Shown here in pieces: positions 9,004 to 18,953 of a stretch of 64,000 nt of DNA. The number at the start of each line of letters is the position of its first letter. Position 1 is the first letter of the stretch. The DNA lies in the NCBI RefSeq assembly GCF_011752935.1, contig NZ_VWWO01000002.1:1426001-1490000 (forward strand). Direction: 5' to 3'. Position numbers and translations under genes: made by a program. The stretch comes from Chitinophaga sp. Cy-1792. Lineage in GTDB: Bacteria > Bacteroidota > Bacteroidia > Chitinophagales > Chitinophagaceae. The notes below the pieces were generated by a model, which saw only the letters and a list, made by a program, of their open reading frames with translations, did not search any database and was not told the origin of the DNA.

Positions 9004-10572
9004 TTATTTCACATCCCACCATACGCGGGTAGTCATATTATTTTTGGCACCTACTTTACTGAAGTTTTCAGAATTATTGGCCGCTTCTGAGGTAGGGTAG
9101 AAGTACCTTACCGGGAAGCTCGCATTCTGTTGCTGGCCTTCGTAGATATCTGCCGGCAGTTGCGGATAATCCAGTCTTCTGAACTCTGCATAGGTTTCGT
9201 TCATCTCCATGAAATTGGTGTTCAGGTATTTCTGTAAACCAATCTGTGCCAGGGCGTTTGCGCTGTTGAAGGCGTAGCTTGAACTGGCCAGCAAAGTATT
9301 GATGGCATTGGCATCCGGCTGGGCGGTGATACCTGGTTTTTTAGCAACCGGGCTACCCAGGTACAGACTGTAATACCAGGAGATAGACGCGCGAATGCCG
9401 TTCTCATAGTAGGTTTTGGCGTCGCTGGTGCTGATCAGGTTCTGCTGACGTGCTTCTGCCAGTAAAAAGCAGACATCTGCCGCACTTATAACAATACCTG
9501 TAGGTAAATTGGTATTACGTGTAAACGTTACCGTATCTATCACTGCTGCTTTGGTTACATCAAATGTTCTGCTGCCAACAGAAGCAGGTAACCCAACGAT
9601 AGCGGTAGTGTCACCTTTGCCGAAGAATATCGGCAGACGTGGATCGCCGGCCTGCTGCATCTGGTCTACCACAAATTTTGGCGCATACTGATAGGTCAGG
9701 TTTTCGTTGAGTGCACGCAGGATGGTGTTGCTGGAACCGCCGTACGACTGGTTACCAATCAGCAACACCGCATTATCAGCGTTGTCCGTAATCAGTGGTT
9801 GATTGTTCTGCATCAGGTCTGTCAGTTCCTGTTTGGCCCTGGCCTGATCTACCGCTGAAATACGCATGGCCAGGCGCAAACGCAGGGAGTTGGCCATTTT
9901 CACCCAGCGGCTCAGGTTACCCTTATACAGGATGTCCTGTACTGCCAGTGATTTATGGCTTTCATAGAGCGTGGGCTGCAGCTGTGCAGTACTCAGGTAA
10001 TCGGCTGCTGCTTTCAGATCATCCAGGATACTGTAATAAACAGTTTGCTGGTTATCGTAGGCAGGGTAGTAGTTGACAGGTTGTCCGTACAAGGAATTCT
10101 GCGCGGCAAAACCATCTTTATAGGGGATGTCGTCAAAAAGATCGGTGGCCTGGCCGGTAGCATAGGCACCGATTACTTTTGCGAGGTGGTAATAGATTTT
10201 ATATTCTTCCTGTTGTGCCGCGGTAAGTTTGTATTTGTAATTGTTTTCGATGGCAATTACATTGAGCATTTTGGTAAGATAATAGTTGCTCCACTCGCCT
10301 TTGTCGCTGGTGACACGATAGAAATTACCACTTACAGGATCCACGGAAGATGCCGTCAGCTGCATCATCGGTGCCAGGAAGCGGAAATAGTTGTTATAGG
10401 AAGATACATAATCCTGACGGATGGTTGCATCGATAGCAGTAGGCAGCAGGTATTCGATTTTGGTGCTGGTAAAGGTTTCCGGGTTGTTGAACAGGTCGTC
10501 CATATTCCGCTTACAACCGGTAACTGCCATGGCCACTAATAATCCTGCGATCGCTGATTTCTTTAAATTCAT
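9004..10572 (-). CDS. SusD/RagB-like nutrient-binding outer membrane lipoprotein
   Basis: A 522-residue lipoprotein (lipobox VTGC, Cys20), then an Asp/Asn-rich start (NMDDLFNNPETFTSTKIEYLLP). The alpha-helical body is typical of the SusD-like subfamily (starch-binding associating with outer membrane), with the C-terminal block FMEMNETYAEFRRLDYPQLP. It caps the SusC channel on the cell surface and binds the glycan. It lies 12 bases downstream of the SusC gene on the same strand, the standard order. The ligand is unknown, but the sulfatase and glycosidase nearby suggest a sulfated glycan. Confidence 0.93.
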   Translation of the reverse strand: MNLKKSAIAGLLVAMAVTGCKRNMDDLFNNPETFTSTKIEYLLPTAIDATIRQDYVSSYNNYFRFLAPMMQLTASSVDPVSGNFYRVTSDKGEWSNYYLTKMLNVIAIENNYKYKLTAAQQEEYKIYYHLAKVIGAYATGQATDLFDDIPYKDGFAAQNSLYGQPVNYYPAYDNQQTVYYSILDDLKAAADYLSTAQLQPTLYESHKSLAVQDILYKGNLSRWVKMANSLRLRLAMRISAVDQARAKQELTDLMQNNQPLITDNADNAVLLIGNQSYGGSSNTILRALNENLTYQYAPKFVVDQMQQAGDPRLPIFFGKGDTTAIVGLPASVGSRTFDVTKAAVIDTVTFTRNTNLPTGIVISAADVCFLLAEARQQNLISTSDAKTYYENGIRASISWYYSLYLGSPVAKKPGITAQPDANAINTLLASSSYAFNSANALAQIGLQKYLNTNFMEMNETYAEFRRLDYPQLPADIYEGQQQNASFPVRYFYPTSEAANNSENFSKVGAKNNMTTRVWWDVK

Positions 10573-10584
10573 AACGGTTGTAGT

Positions 10585-13500
10585 TTAGAAGTTTACTTTA
10601 ACAGATCCACCGAGGTTCCTTGCAGACGGGAACGCGGTATATTCGAAATTGCTGTTCACCGCATCGGTACCGAGTCCGCTGTTTGGTACTACATTCGGTA
10701 ACGATTTGTAGAGATAGGCCACGTTACGTGCAATCAGGGAAATGGTCACTGTCTGCACTTTCAGGCGCTGGCAGATATTCGCCGGCAGGCGGTAAGCCAG
10801 GGATAACTCTCCCAGTCGGATATAGTTGTTGTCAAATACCGCATCTTCTGTTCCGAAGTTGCCATAACGGCTGTTGTAGTAGTTGGCTGCGGAAACAATG
10901 ATATCATTGGCAGAACCATCCTGTTTAACTCCCGGAACGATCATACCATCTGTACGCAAGGTTTTACCTGCTGGTGGCTGCTGGCCATCCTGCAGTCGGA
11001 TATTTTTACCCTGGTCGTTGGTGTAGAAGGCAATACCACCATGTTCTGTGTCGCGGCCATACAGGGATTGTTTAGATACACCCGCGGCATTCATCAGGAT
11101 ATTGGAATAGGAAACGATTTTACCGCCATAGCGATAGTCCATCACTACTGTGAAGAGGAAGTTTTTGTAAGAGAAATCATTGATGAAGCCACCATACCAT
11201 TTAGGTAAGGCGTTACCCATGTTAGACAGTGTTCCTTCAAAAGTCCATAAACCATTGGCATCTACAACGGGAAGGCCGGTTTTAGCGTCTCTGGCAATTT
11301 TGTTCATGTATATGTCATATGGGGCGTTGCCTGGTACGGCTTTGAATACTGCACTGAATGGGTTGCCGATCACTCTTTCTTTGATCCCGTCGGCAAGGGA
11401 TAATACTTTTCTTTTTATCGTAGAGCCGTTGAGGGTAGTCTGCCAGCCAAAGGCATGACCTCTCAGTACGTCCGCTTTCAGCTGGATTTCCAGCCCTTTG
11501 TTGGACATGGAGCCGGAGTTGATACGGATGCTGGTAGCGCCACTGGATGGTGTTACGTTTACGGCATTGATCAGGTCTACGCCTTTATTGCTGTAATAGG
11601 TCAGGTCGAGTGTCAGCCTGTTTTCCAGCACGGCGGCTTCCATACCGAATTCCAGGGAATAGTTCTTCTCCGCCCTGATATCCAGTGGTGGCACGCTGGC
11701 GTTAACACCTGTCATTACAGCGCTGGTACCATCCGGGCGCAGGTAAGAGGTGTAGGTATAACCTTCGTTGGCAAAGTAGCGGGAAGGCACGGTATTGCCT
11801 ACTTGTGCATACGAACCGCGGAACTTCATGTAGTTGATGATTTCCGGCAGTTTCACGGCTTCAGACAACACATAGCTCAACCCTACAGAAGGATAGAAAT
11901 AGCTGCGGTTTTTGGTGGGCAGCTTGCTGGACCAGTCGTTGCGGCCGGTAAGGTCCAGGAATAAGTAATCGCGGTAGCCCAGCTGTGCGGAACCAAAAGC
12001 GGCCATATAACGTTCACCGCCGCTGCTGCCTCTTGGAGGGTTGTTGTCGTTGGCTTTACTGTTATTCAGGGAGAAGATATCCCGGAAGCGTAATCCTCTG
12101 GTATAGGCGGTATTGGCGTATCCGTACTGGTCATCAAAAGAAGTACCGGCAGTAACACCCAGCTTGAAGTCTTTACCCAGCGATTTGTTATAGGTGAGCA
12201 ACGCTTCGGCGTAGTTCCTGTAGTTATTGTCGATGGTACGGGAATAGCTGCCCTGCTGATCGTTGATGTTGGTAGGATCTGATGCCTGTAGCCATTTCTC
12301 TTTGGATTCGCTGAGGATATAGTATCTGTCGGTACCATAGCGCAGGCGCAGACTCAAAGGTTTGATGATCTCAATGGTAGCAGTGATGCTTCCAAACAGC
12401 TGCTGCTGGTTGGAGGTATAGAGATTCTCGCGCTGGTCCCAGAACAATGGGCGCAGGATATTATCGCGCAGGTTGCCGGAGATTTTTTTAATAGAGTCGG
12501 TGAGATAATAACCCAGTGCGTTTTTATAATTGCTTTCATACAGAGAGGTCAGCTCATTCCTGGGCATAGGATAGTTGGACGCTCTGTCTATACGCTGTGG
12601 CGGGTTCTGGTTGTCGATATTATTGTACATCAGCTGTACATCTACCTTTACCTTGCTGGACACCTGGTAGCCACTTGCCAGCGACACGGTGTTGCGGCCC
12701 TGTTTCATTTCCGGCAGGAACCCGCCGTAGTTGAAGTTGGTCAGAGAGAGCCGGAAGAAGCCTTTGTCGGAATTGCCGTTTACACTGGCGCGGTTGCTGT
12801 TGGTAAAGCCATCTTTGAAGATGTCTTTGAAGTTATCTGGTTGTCCTACCCATGGACGACGCTGGCCATCCCACCATTGTACGGTACTGCCATCCAGTTT
12901 AGGGCCGAAGTTCAGCGTGGAGGTACCCGTATAGATAGGCGTGCCATCTGCTGCGAAAGACGTAAAATACGGTGTTGTTCCGGAGCCGTATTCGTTCTGG
13001 TATTTAGGCAGAAAGGCGCGTTGGTTGTAGGTATAGTCGCTATAAACTTCTACGCCTAAACCTTTTCTGCCGCCTTTACCTTTTTTGGTGGTAATAACGA
13101 TTACACCGTTGAGGGCCTGTGAGCCATAGAGTGCAGCGGCGTTGGCGCCTTTCAGCACGGTCAGTGACTCGATGTCGTCCGGGTTGATATAGTTCAGGAG
13201 GGAACCTTTTGCGGTTCCGCCGCTGCCGCGGCCAGAAAATCCGTCGTCATTGTCATTAACGGGGATACCATCCAGTACGATGAGCGGGCGGCTGTTTCCA
13301 TCGATTGAATTGATACCGCGGATATTGATGCGGGTACCACCCATAGGGCCACCGGCCATGCCTACGAGGTCTACGCCCGGTAATTTACCTACCAGCGCAC
13401 TACCGATATTATCGGCACCTGCATGCATGATCTCTGCCGCTTTCACTTCACTGACAGCATAGGTCAGGGAACGTTTCTGGCGGGTAATACCCATGGCCGT

Positions 13501-14106
13501 TACTACTACTTCATTCAGCCCTTTGGTGTCTTCCTGGAGGATAACATCAATATGGGAGCGGTTTTCTATGGCAACGCGCTGTGGCAGGTAACCAATAAAG
13601 CTGAATACCAGCGCCCCTTTCCCATCAGGAATAGAGAGGGTATAGGCACCTTGTGCATCGGTAGTGGTGCCGTTGGCGGCGCCCTCTACCTTAACGGTGA
13701 CACCAATCAGCGGCATACCTGTTTTGTCTGTGGCCCGGCCACTGACTTTCTGCTGCTGTGGCGTTTCTGCGGCGGGAAGGATAATCACCATATTGCCCTG
13801 CATGATCTTAAAATCAAGCCCGATGGGCGTAAGTACACCGCTAAGAATTTCCGGCACCGTTTTCTCTGTTACCCGGACGCTTACCTTATCTGATTGAAGC
13901 GTCAGTTTGTTGTTGTAAACGAACGTGTAATTACTTTTCTTTTCAATACTATCGAGTAGACTGTTTAAGCTTACATCGGCATAGTTCAGGGAGAGTTTGA
14001 CCTGGGCATAACCTTTGGCAGCCACTTGCATGCAGGCTGCGCAAATCAGGAATGTAGTCAGCTTCATAAGCAATAAAATCTTTTTAATTGCCTGCTTTTT
14101 CTTCAT
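10585..14106 (-). CDS. SusC/RagA-type TonB-dependent outer membrane transporter
   Basis: From the ATG at 14106 the protein has 1173 residues. In order: a signal region (to about residue 35, ending GYAQ); an STN (secretin/TonB short N-terminal) domain with VSLNSLLDSIEKKSNYTFVYNN; a carboxypeptidase-regulatory-like beta-sandwich (SGRATDKTGMPLIGVTVKV); a plug domain (GADNIGSALVGKLPGVDL, INIRGINSIDG, and ITTKKGKGG); and the beta-barrel. The STN domain links it to transmembrane signalling through the FecR anti-sigma factor encoded just upstream. The 17 residues before 14106 in the open frame look non-coding. Confidence 0.95.
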   Translation of the reverse strand: MKKKQAIKKILLLMKLTTFLICAACMQVAAKGYAQVKLSLNYADVSLNSLLDSIEKKSNYTFVYNNKLTLQSDKVSVRVTEKTVPEILSGVLTPIGLDFKIMQGNMVIILPAAETPQQQKVSGRATDKTGMPLIGVTVKVEGAANGTTTDAQGAYTLSIPDGKGALVFSFIGYLPQRVAIENRSHIDVILQEDTKGLNEVVVTAMGITRQKRSLTYAVSEVKAAEIMHAGADNIGSALVGKLPGVDLVGMAGGPMGGTRINIRGINSIDGNSRPLIVLDGIPVNDNDDGFSGRGSGGTAKGSLLNYINPDDIESLTVLKGANAAALYGSQALNGVIVITTKKGKGGRKGLGVEVYSDYTYNQRAFLPKYQNEYGSGTTPYFTSFAADGTPIYTGTSTLNFGPKLDGSTVQWWDGQRRPWVGQPDNFKDIFKDGFTNSNRASVNGNSDKGFFRLSLTNFNYGGFLPEMKQGRNTVSLASGYQVSSKVKVDVQLMYNNIDNQNPPQRIDRASNYPMPRNELTSLYESNYKNALGYYLTDSIKKISGNLRDNILRPLFWDQRENLYTSNQQQLFGSITATIEIIKPLSLRLRYGTDRYYILSESKEKWLQASDPTNINDQQGSYSRTIDNNYRNYAEALLTYNKSLGKDFKLGVTAGTSFDDQYGYANTAYTRGLRFRDIFSLNNSKANDNNPPRGSSGGERYMAAFGSAQLGYRDYLFLDLTGRNDWSSKLPTKNRSYFYPSVGLSYVLSEAVKLPEIINYMKFRGSYAQVGNTVPSRYFANEGYTYTSYLRPDGTSAVMTGVNASVPPLDIRAEKNYSLEFGMEAAVLENRLTLDLTYYSNKGVDLINAVNVTPSSGATSIRINSGSMSNKGLEIQLKADVLRGHAFGWQTTLNGSTIKRKVLSLADGIKERVIGNPFSAVFKAVPGNAPYDIYMNKIARDAKTGLPVVDANGLWTFEGTLSNMGNALPKWYGGFINDFSYKNFLFTVVMDYRYGGKIVSYSNILMNAAGVSKQSLYGRDTEHGGIAFYTNDQGKNIRLQDGQQPPAGKTLRTDGMIVPGVKQDGSANDIIVSAANYYNSRYGNFGTEDAVFDNNYIRLGELSLAYRLPANICQRLKVQTVTISLIARNVAYLYKSLPNVVPNSGLGTDAVNSNFEYTAFPSARNLGGSVKVNF

Positions 14107-14272
14107 TATCTTTAGATTCTGGGTAATAAAATGCCATTTACATCTCCCGGTGTTCAAGCAAGGAGATATAGTAAATAGTGTTCAATCCTTTCGGGCAGGG
14201 AGTGGGCCAACACTTCCTGCCTTTTTAATTAGAATAGTTGGAATTTTCTTACAGCATACGTTCTTTTTTGCG

Positions 14273-15289
14273 TTAGTAAATATGTACTCCCAGGCTGTCT
14301 GTCCTGTATTTAAAGCCTGCCGAAAGTTGCAGTGCCTGCAGTACCTGGTGGAGGTCTTTATCTTTGAATGTTCCGGTGATTATTTCATTGTCGTACCTGT
14401 TGTTCTCTATCCAGATATTTACCCCATACCATCTTTCTAACTCTTTTATTATATCTGGCAGATTTTGTTGTTTAAATGATATACTGTTACTCATCCAGCC
14501 TGTTTCAGGAGGCGCTCCAGTGGCGGAATCGGTGGTCATATTGCTCACCGTAAAACCAATAGGTGGTGCAGCCGGGTCTGTATTTTTCTCTGTAGTAGAT
14601 ATGGTGGCTTTTTGTCCGGGTAATAACAGGATTTTTCTGCCGGCGCCTTCTTTTAGTTCTACTTCCAGCTTACCATTTATCAGCGCGGTTTCAACAGTGC
14701 CCTGCCCCGGATAGGCCCTGATGTTGAGTGTGGTACCCAATACACGTACATCTACACCGCTTACGTGCACAATGAACGGATTGTTGGCATCACTCATTAC
14801 ATCAAAATAGGCTTCACCGGTAAGCGTGACTTCTCTTTTCCCTTTTACCGCTTCGATTTTACTATCTGCATTCAGCCAGACCTTCGTGCCGTCTTCCAAT
14901 ACTACACTGGTACGGGAACCCGGTTTGGTAGCGATTTCCTTTGCACTGATGGTTTTTATAGCGGGAGAGGATAAGAAATAATGTTTGCCCGACCATACCA
15001 TCAGCGTGCCGATAACCGCTGCTGCGGCCCATTTGAGGATAGATCTTATAGGGTACTGTTTTGCAGGTACTGTTTCATCTAATGTTAACTGCGACAGTCG
15101 CTGCTGCAATAACTGGTCCTCTTCCGCCGGCGACAATACGGCTTCGCTTTCCAGCTGCTCCAGCAGGGAAACACTATATTGCAGGGAAGGATCTGCCTGC
15201 AGCAGCGCAGACAGTTCGTCCAGCTCCAGTGGCGTAGCCTCTCCGGCTAATTTTCGGGTTAGTAAAAACAGGACTCTTTCATTTTCCAT
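14273..15289 (-). CDS. FecR-type anti-sigma factor
   Basis: A 338-residue protein. A cytosolic N-terminus (about 1-75, LLTRKLAGEATPLELDEL) binds the sigma factor; one transmembrane helix lies at about residues 83-105 (ILKWAAAAVIGTLMVW); then comes the FecR domain (TKVWLNADSKIEAVKGKREVTLTGEAYFDV) and a C-terminal DUF4974-like domain (NLPDIIKELERWYGVNIWIE) that contacts the STN domain of the SusC protein. Its gene is followed by SusC and SusD on the same strand. Its sigma partner is encoded divergently, not directly upstream on the same strand as is most common. Confidence 0.93.
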   Translation of the reverse strand: MENERVLFLLTRKLAGEATPLELDELSALLQADPSLQYSVSLLEQLESEAVLSPAEEDQLLQQRLSQLTLDETVPAKQYPIRSILKWAAAAVIGTLMVWSGKHYFLSSPAIKTISAKEIATKPGSRTSVVLEDGTKVWLNADSKIEAVKGKREVTLTGEAYFDVMSDANNPFIVHVSGVDVRVLGTTLNIRAYPGQGTVETALINGKLEVELKEGAGRKILLLPGQKATISTTEKNTDPAAPPIGFTVSNMTTDSATGAPPETGWMSNSISFKQQNLPDIIKELERWYGVNIWIENNRYDNEIITGTFKDKDLHQVLQALQLSAGFKYRTDSLGVHIY

Positions 15290-15412
15290 GCAATTAAGGA
15301 GTGGTATTCTGTAAGAAACCCCTAAAGAATTTCAAAAAAAACAAAATCAGATCAGGTAAGGGTAATTTACCATCATCATGCGAGCTTCTTTTATACGTAA
15401 ATTACAGACGTA

Positions 15413-15988
15413 ATGACCAAAATCGAGATTAGTGATCTGATCGAACGGATCGTCGTGTGTGATGACCAGCAGGCGTTTAAGCTGGTGTACCAACATTATT
15501 TCATACGCCTTTTCAGGTTAAGCTATTCTATTGTGAAGCTGAAGGAACTGGCGGAAGAAATTGCCAACGATGCCCTGGTAATGCTATGGACAAAAAGAAG
15601 CCGCCTTCCTGCCATTCATAACCTGGACCTTTACCTGTATACCAGTGTAAAGAATGACGCCATTGCAAAACTCAGCAAAGAACAGGCAAAGTATACCACT
15701 GATATCAGCACTGCCATCGGAGAGGACCTGAAAATTACCGCCGATCCTGAAAAGCTTATGATATCTGCTGAGATGATGAAGCAGCTGGCAGACGCCATTG
15801 CCAGCCTGCCACCACGTTGCAGGCTGATATTTAAACTGATTAAGGAAGATGGACTGAAATATAAAGAGGTAGCCACACTGCTGGATCTGTCCGTAAAAAC
15901 GGTAGAAGCACAGATGGCCATTGCCGTACGTAAAATCCTTGCCGCAACGCAATTGCAAACAACCACACAAAAATTACCACAGTTATAA
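15413..15988 (+). CDS. ECF RNA polymerase sigma-70 factor
   Basis: A 191-residue protein with region 2 (AEEIANDALVMLWTKRSRLP, about 44-63) and region 4 (LPPRCRLIFKLIKEDGLKYKEVATLLDLSVKTVEAQM, about 137-173), the layout of the Bacteroidota FecI-like family. It presumably activates the susCD operon and possibly the sulfatase and glycosidase genes that follow it. It starts 123 bases from the FecR start on the opposite strand, so the two promoters lie back to back. Confidence 0.92.
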   Translation: MTKIEISDLIERIVVCDDQQAFKLVYQHYFIRLFRLSYSIVKLKELAEEIANDALVMLWTKRSRLPAIHNLDLYLYTSVKNDAIAKLSKEQAKYTTDISTAIGEDLKITADPEKLMISAEMMKQLADAIASLPPRCRLIFKLIKEDGLKYKEVATLLDLSVKTVEAQMAIAVRKILAATQLQTTTQKLPQL

Positions 15989-16116
15989 AACCAGTCGGAA
16001 CCCCTAACAGCAGCGCCTATCCAAAAGTCAACAACAGCCGTTGATGTTGCTGATCAAAAAAATAGCATAATTATAAAAAAAGCATTCTATTTTTCCGGTC
16101 AATAAAACAGTAAGCA

Positions 16117-17649
16117 ATGAGACTACGAAATTGGATGTCTGTGTTATTCTCTCTTGCAGTTACCTCCACTGCATTCGCACAGCAAAGACCCAATGTGATC
16201 ATTATCATTTCTGATGATCACGCGTTTCAGGCCATTGGCGCCTATGGCAACAAACTGGTTAAAACGCCCGGTATAGACAGGATCGCACAGGAAGGAACAA
16301 GATTTGACCGTGCCTATGTTACGAATTCCCTATGCGGCCCAAGCAGAGCTACCATTCTCACCGGAAAATATTCTCATAAAAATGGTTTTAAGGATAACGA
16401 CCACTCCCGCTTCGATGGCTCCCAGCCCTCCTTCATTAAAGAGCTGACCCAAAATGGCTACCAGACCGCCTGGATCGGTAAATGGCACCTGGAAACCAAA
16501 CCACAGGGCTTCAGCCACTGGGAAATCTTACCCGGACAGGGACAATACTACAATCCCGATTTTATAGAAATGGATAGCTCCATTTCACGTGCCAGCGGAT
16601 ATGTTAGCAACATCATTGAAGATAAGGCAGAGAACTGGCTGGATCAGCGCGATACTACAAAACCTTTCTGCCTCGTGATAGGACATAAGGCCACCCACCG
16701 CGAATGGTTCCCTGATACCTGTGATCTGGGCAGATATGATGGTATTACTTTCCCGTTGCCAGCCAACTTCTACGATGATTATAATTCCAGGAAGGCAGCA
16801 GCAGTACAGGATATGACCATCGATAAAACCATGACCATGAGTTATGACCTGAAGATGTTCACCAACCAGGAAGAAGAAGATAAGTGGAATAATACTAAAC
16901 GTATGTCGCCCTCACAGCGCAGCGCTTTCGATACCTATTACAATAAGATCCGGGAGGAGCTGAAAGCAAAAAATCTTTCCGGTAAAGCATTGGTTGAATG
17001 GAAATTCCAGCGTTACCTGCGCGATTACTATAGTACAGTAGCAGCCCTGGACCGCAATATCAGCCGAACACTCCAATACCTGGATAAACACCAGCTGACA
17101 AAAAATACGATTGTTATTTATATGTCTGACCAGGGATTTTTTATGGGAGAACATGGCTGGTTTGATAAGCGCTGGATGTATGAAGAGTCGTTCAGAACTC
17201 CGATGGTGATGCGTTATCCGGGTGTTTTAAAGCCGGGAACTGTCAATAAGGATTTTGTGATGAACCTCGACATTGCGCCTACCATCCTGGATGCAGCAGG
17301 TATGAAGGTGCCGGCTGATATGCAGGGTGAATCCATGTTGCCATTACTGAAACATACAAAGCAAAAAGGCAGAGAAGCCATGTATTATCATTATTATGAA
17401 AATACCGTGCATCATGTGTCGCCGCAGTTTGGTATCAAAACACAGCGCTATAAACTTATTCGCTTTTACGAACGCGTAGATGCGTGGGAGTTATTTGATC
17501 TGGATACGGACAAATCTGAAATGCACAATCTCTATGGCCAGAAAGGCTATGAGGCTATTACCGCGAAGCTGAAAAAGCAGCTCTCGGATTTAATTACGAA
17601 GTACGACGATACAGAAGCTGCCGCTTTGATGAAAGTGGAGGTTAAATAA
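16117..17649 (+). CDS. Secreted sulfatase (S1 family, Cys-type)
   Basis: A 510-residue protein with a signal peptide (to about residue 22, AFAQQ). The metal-binding Asp pair is DD at 33-34, and the active-site motif is CGPSR with Cys73, which an anaerobic or FGE-type enzyme converts to formylglycine. TILTGKYSHKNGF follows the motif, and WIGKWHL and the YMSDQGFFMGEHGWFDKRWMYEE block complete the fold. The overall appearance resembles N-acetylglucosamine-6-sulfatase-like subfamilies, but the sugar cannot be fixed by eye. It lies downstream of the sigma factor and just before the propeller glycosidase. Confidence 0.92.
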   Translation: MRLRNWMSVLFSLAVTSTAFAQQRPNVIIIISDDHAFQAIGAYGNKLVKTPGIDRIAQEGTRFDRAYVTNSLCGPSRATILTGKYSHKNGFKDNDHSRFDGSQPSFIKELTQNGYQTAWIGKWHLETKPQGFSHWEILPGQGQYYNPDFIEMDSSISRASGYVSNIIEDKAENWLDQRDTTKPFCLVIGHKATHREWFPDTCDLGRYDGITFPLPANFYDDYNSRKAAAVQDMTIDKTMTMSYDLKMFTNQEEEDKWNNTKRMSPSQRSAFDTYYNKIREELKAKNLSGKALVEWKFQRYLRDYYSTVAALDRNISRTLQYLDKHQLTKNTIVIYMSDQGFFMGEHGWFDKRWMYEESFRTPMVMRYPGVLKPGTVNKDFVMNLDIAPTILDAAGMKVPADMQGESMLPLLKHTKQKGREAMYYHYYENTVHHVSPQFGIKTQRYKLIRFYERVDAWELFDLDTDKSEMHNLYGQKGYEAITAKLKKQLSDLITKYDDTEAAALMKVEVK

Positions 17650-17712
17650 CGGTAAAGGTTATACGAAGTATAACAGAATATATTTCATCATCTTTATTAA
17701 AGAAGATAGTAT

Positions 17713-18828
17713 ATGCAAAGAAGAGATTTTGTGAGAAAATTATCCGGTGGACTGATATTGCCGGCTATGGTAAATTCACTGGATGTCGGCTCCCTGTTTC
17801 AGGGGCCATCTTTCGCAGATAAACTCCTGCCGGCGGTTAAGAACGGTGGCTTTATGATGGATGATTACTGGATCTGGGATCCTTCCGTAGTGAAGGGGGA
17901 AGATGGCCGCTACCATATGTTCGCCTCCCGCTGGCCGAAAGCAGTGGGCTTTGGTAAATGGGTGACCAACTCAGAAATCGTCAGGGCTGTGGCTGATACG
18001 CCCGAAGGGCCTTATACTTTTGCAGAAGTGGTGATGTCGCCGAGGGGAAAGGAATGGTTTGATGGCAGGTGTACTTTTAATCCGCGTATCACAAAATACA
18101 AAGGTCAATACCTGCTGTATTATGTTGGCGTTACCTATGATTTCCCGATGCCCGAAGATGCAACGGATATCTGGGCCAACGGTGTTGCGCAGCAGGCCTG
18201 GATGCATAAACGCGCCGCTGTAGCTGTTTCCGACTCCGTAAAAGGACCCTGGAAAAGGATCAGTCATCCGCTGATGAACCCGCGCCCCGGTAAATGGGAT
18301 GCCTCTATCATTTCCAATCCTTCGCCGGTAGTACGCCCTGATGGTGACATCTACCTGATGTATAAATCCAGTCCGCATGGTCCTGAACCACCGCTGATGC
18401 TGGGCGCCGCGCTGTCGAAACATGGATATGAAGGGCCATATGAGCGCCTTTCAGATGCCCCTGTGTTCGATTTTAAAAGTACAAAAGAGAATGAAAGCGA
18501 TGTGGAAGATCCGTTTGTATGGTGGAACAAAGACCATTATGAACTGATCATGAAAGACCGTTTTGGCAGGATATGTGGTGAAGAAGGTGGCGGTATTCAT
18601 GCTACTTCCAAAAATGGGGTAGACTGGAAACTTTCTGATCCTGTGAAAGCGTACTCCCGTACTGTTAAATGGGACGATGGTACTGTTACGCACCAGGCGA
18701 ATTTTGAACGGCCATTCCTGCTGTTTGAAAACGGAAAGCCCACCCATCTGTTCGCGGCCACTGGCTCAGGGCTGCGGCCTTACCAGGTAGATAAAACCTG
18801 GAATATGGTCATTCCATTGAAGCACTAA
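17713..18828 (+). CDS. GH43-like five-bladed beta-propeller glycosidase, probably exported
   Basis: A 371-residue protein. The N-terminus MQRRDFVRKLSGGLIL resembles a Tat-type leader. The propeller body begins with YWIWDPSVVKGEDGRYHMFASRW (an Asp in WDPSV is the expected catalytic-base position of clan GH-F-like folds) and includes FNPRITKYKGQYLLYY, NPSPVVRPDGDIYLMYK and DVEDPFVWW. Such proteins are usually labelled glycoside hydrolase family protein. It follows the sulfatase by 63 bases and is very likely in one transcript with it, so it probably acts on the desulfated or sulfated glycan. Confidence 0.82.
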   Translation: MQRRDFVRKLSGGLILPAMVNSLDVGSLFQGPSFADKLLPAVKNGGFMMDDYWIWDPSVVKGEDGRYHMFASRWPKAVGFGKWVTNSEIVRAVADTPEGPYTFAEVVMSPRGKEWFDGRCTFNPRITKYKGQYLLYYVGVTYDFPMPEDATDIWANGVAQQAWMHKRAAVAVSDSVKGPWKRISHPLMNPRPGKWDASIISNPSPVVRPDGDIYLMYKSSPHGPEPPLMLGAALSKHGYEGPYERLSDAPVFDFKSTKENESDVEDPFVWWNKDHYELIMKDRFGRICGEEGGGIHATSKNGVDWKLSDPVKAYSRTVKWDDGTVTHQANFERPFLLFENGKPTHLFAATGSGLRPYQVDKTWNMVIPLKH

Positions 18829-18856
18829 CTTATAAGACTATACGTAATTAAAAAGC

Positions 18857-18889
18857 ATAAGCCTTCCGGAACTCTTCCGGGAGGCTTAT
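18857..18889 (+). terminator. Terminator-like hairpin
   Basis: A 13-bp stem with one G-T pair (ATAAGCCTTCCGG and CCGGGAGGCTTAT) around a 7-base loop, downstream of the propeller glycosidase. The T-run is short. Confidence 0.6.
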
Positions 18890-18953
18890 TTATGGAGGTG
18901 CTGCACTGAACATTTCTTCCTTCATTATTGTATTTACTGGAAAACACAGACAT

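Noticed and set aside
9955..10539. 194-codon plus-strand frame opposite the SusD gene
   Set aside because: Shadow of a well-supported SusD gene; no recognisable protein pattern.
11455..11964. 169-codon plus-strand frame opposite the SusC gene
   Set aside because: Shadow of the SusC beta-barrel; composition typical of an antisense frame.
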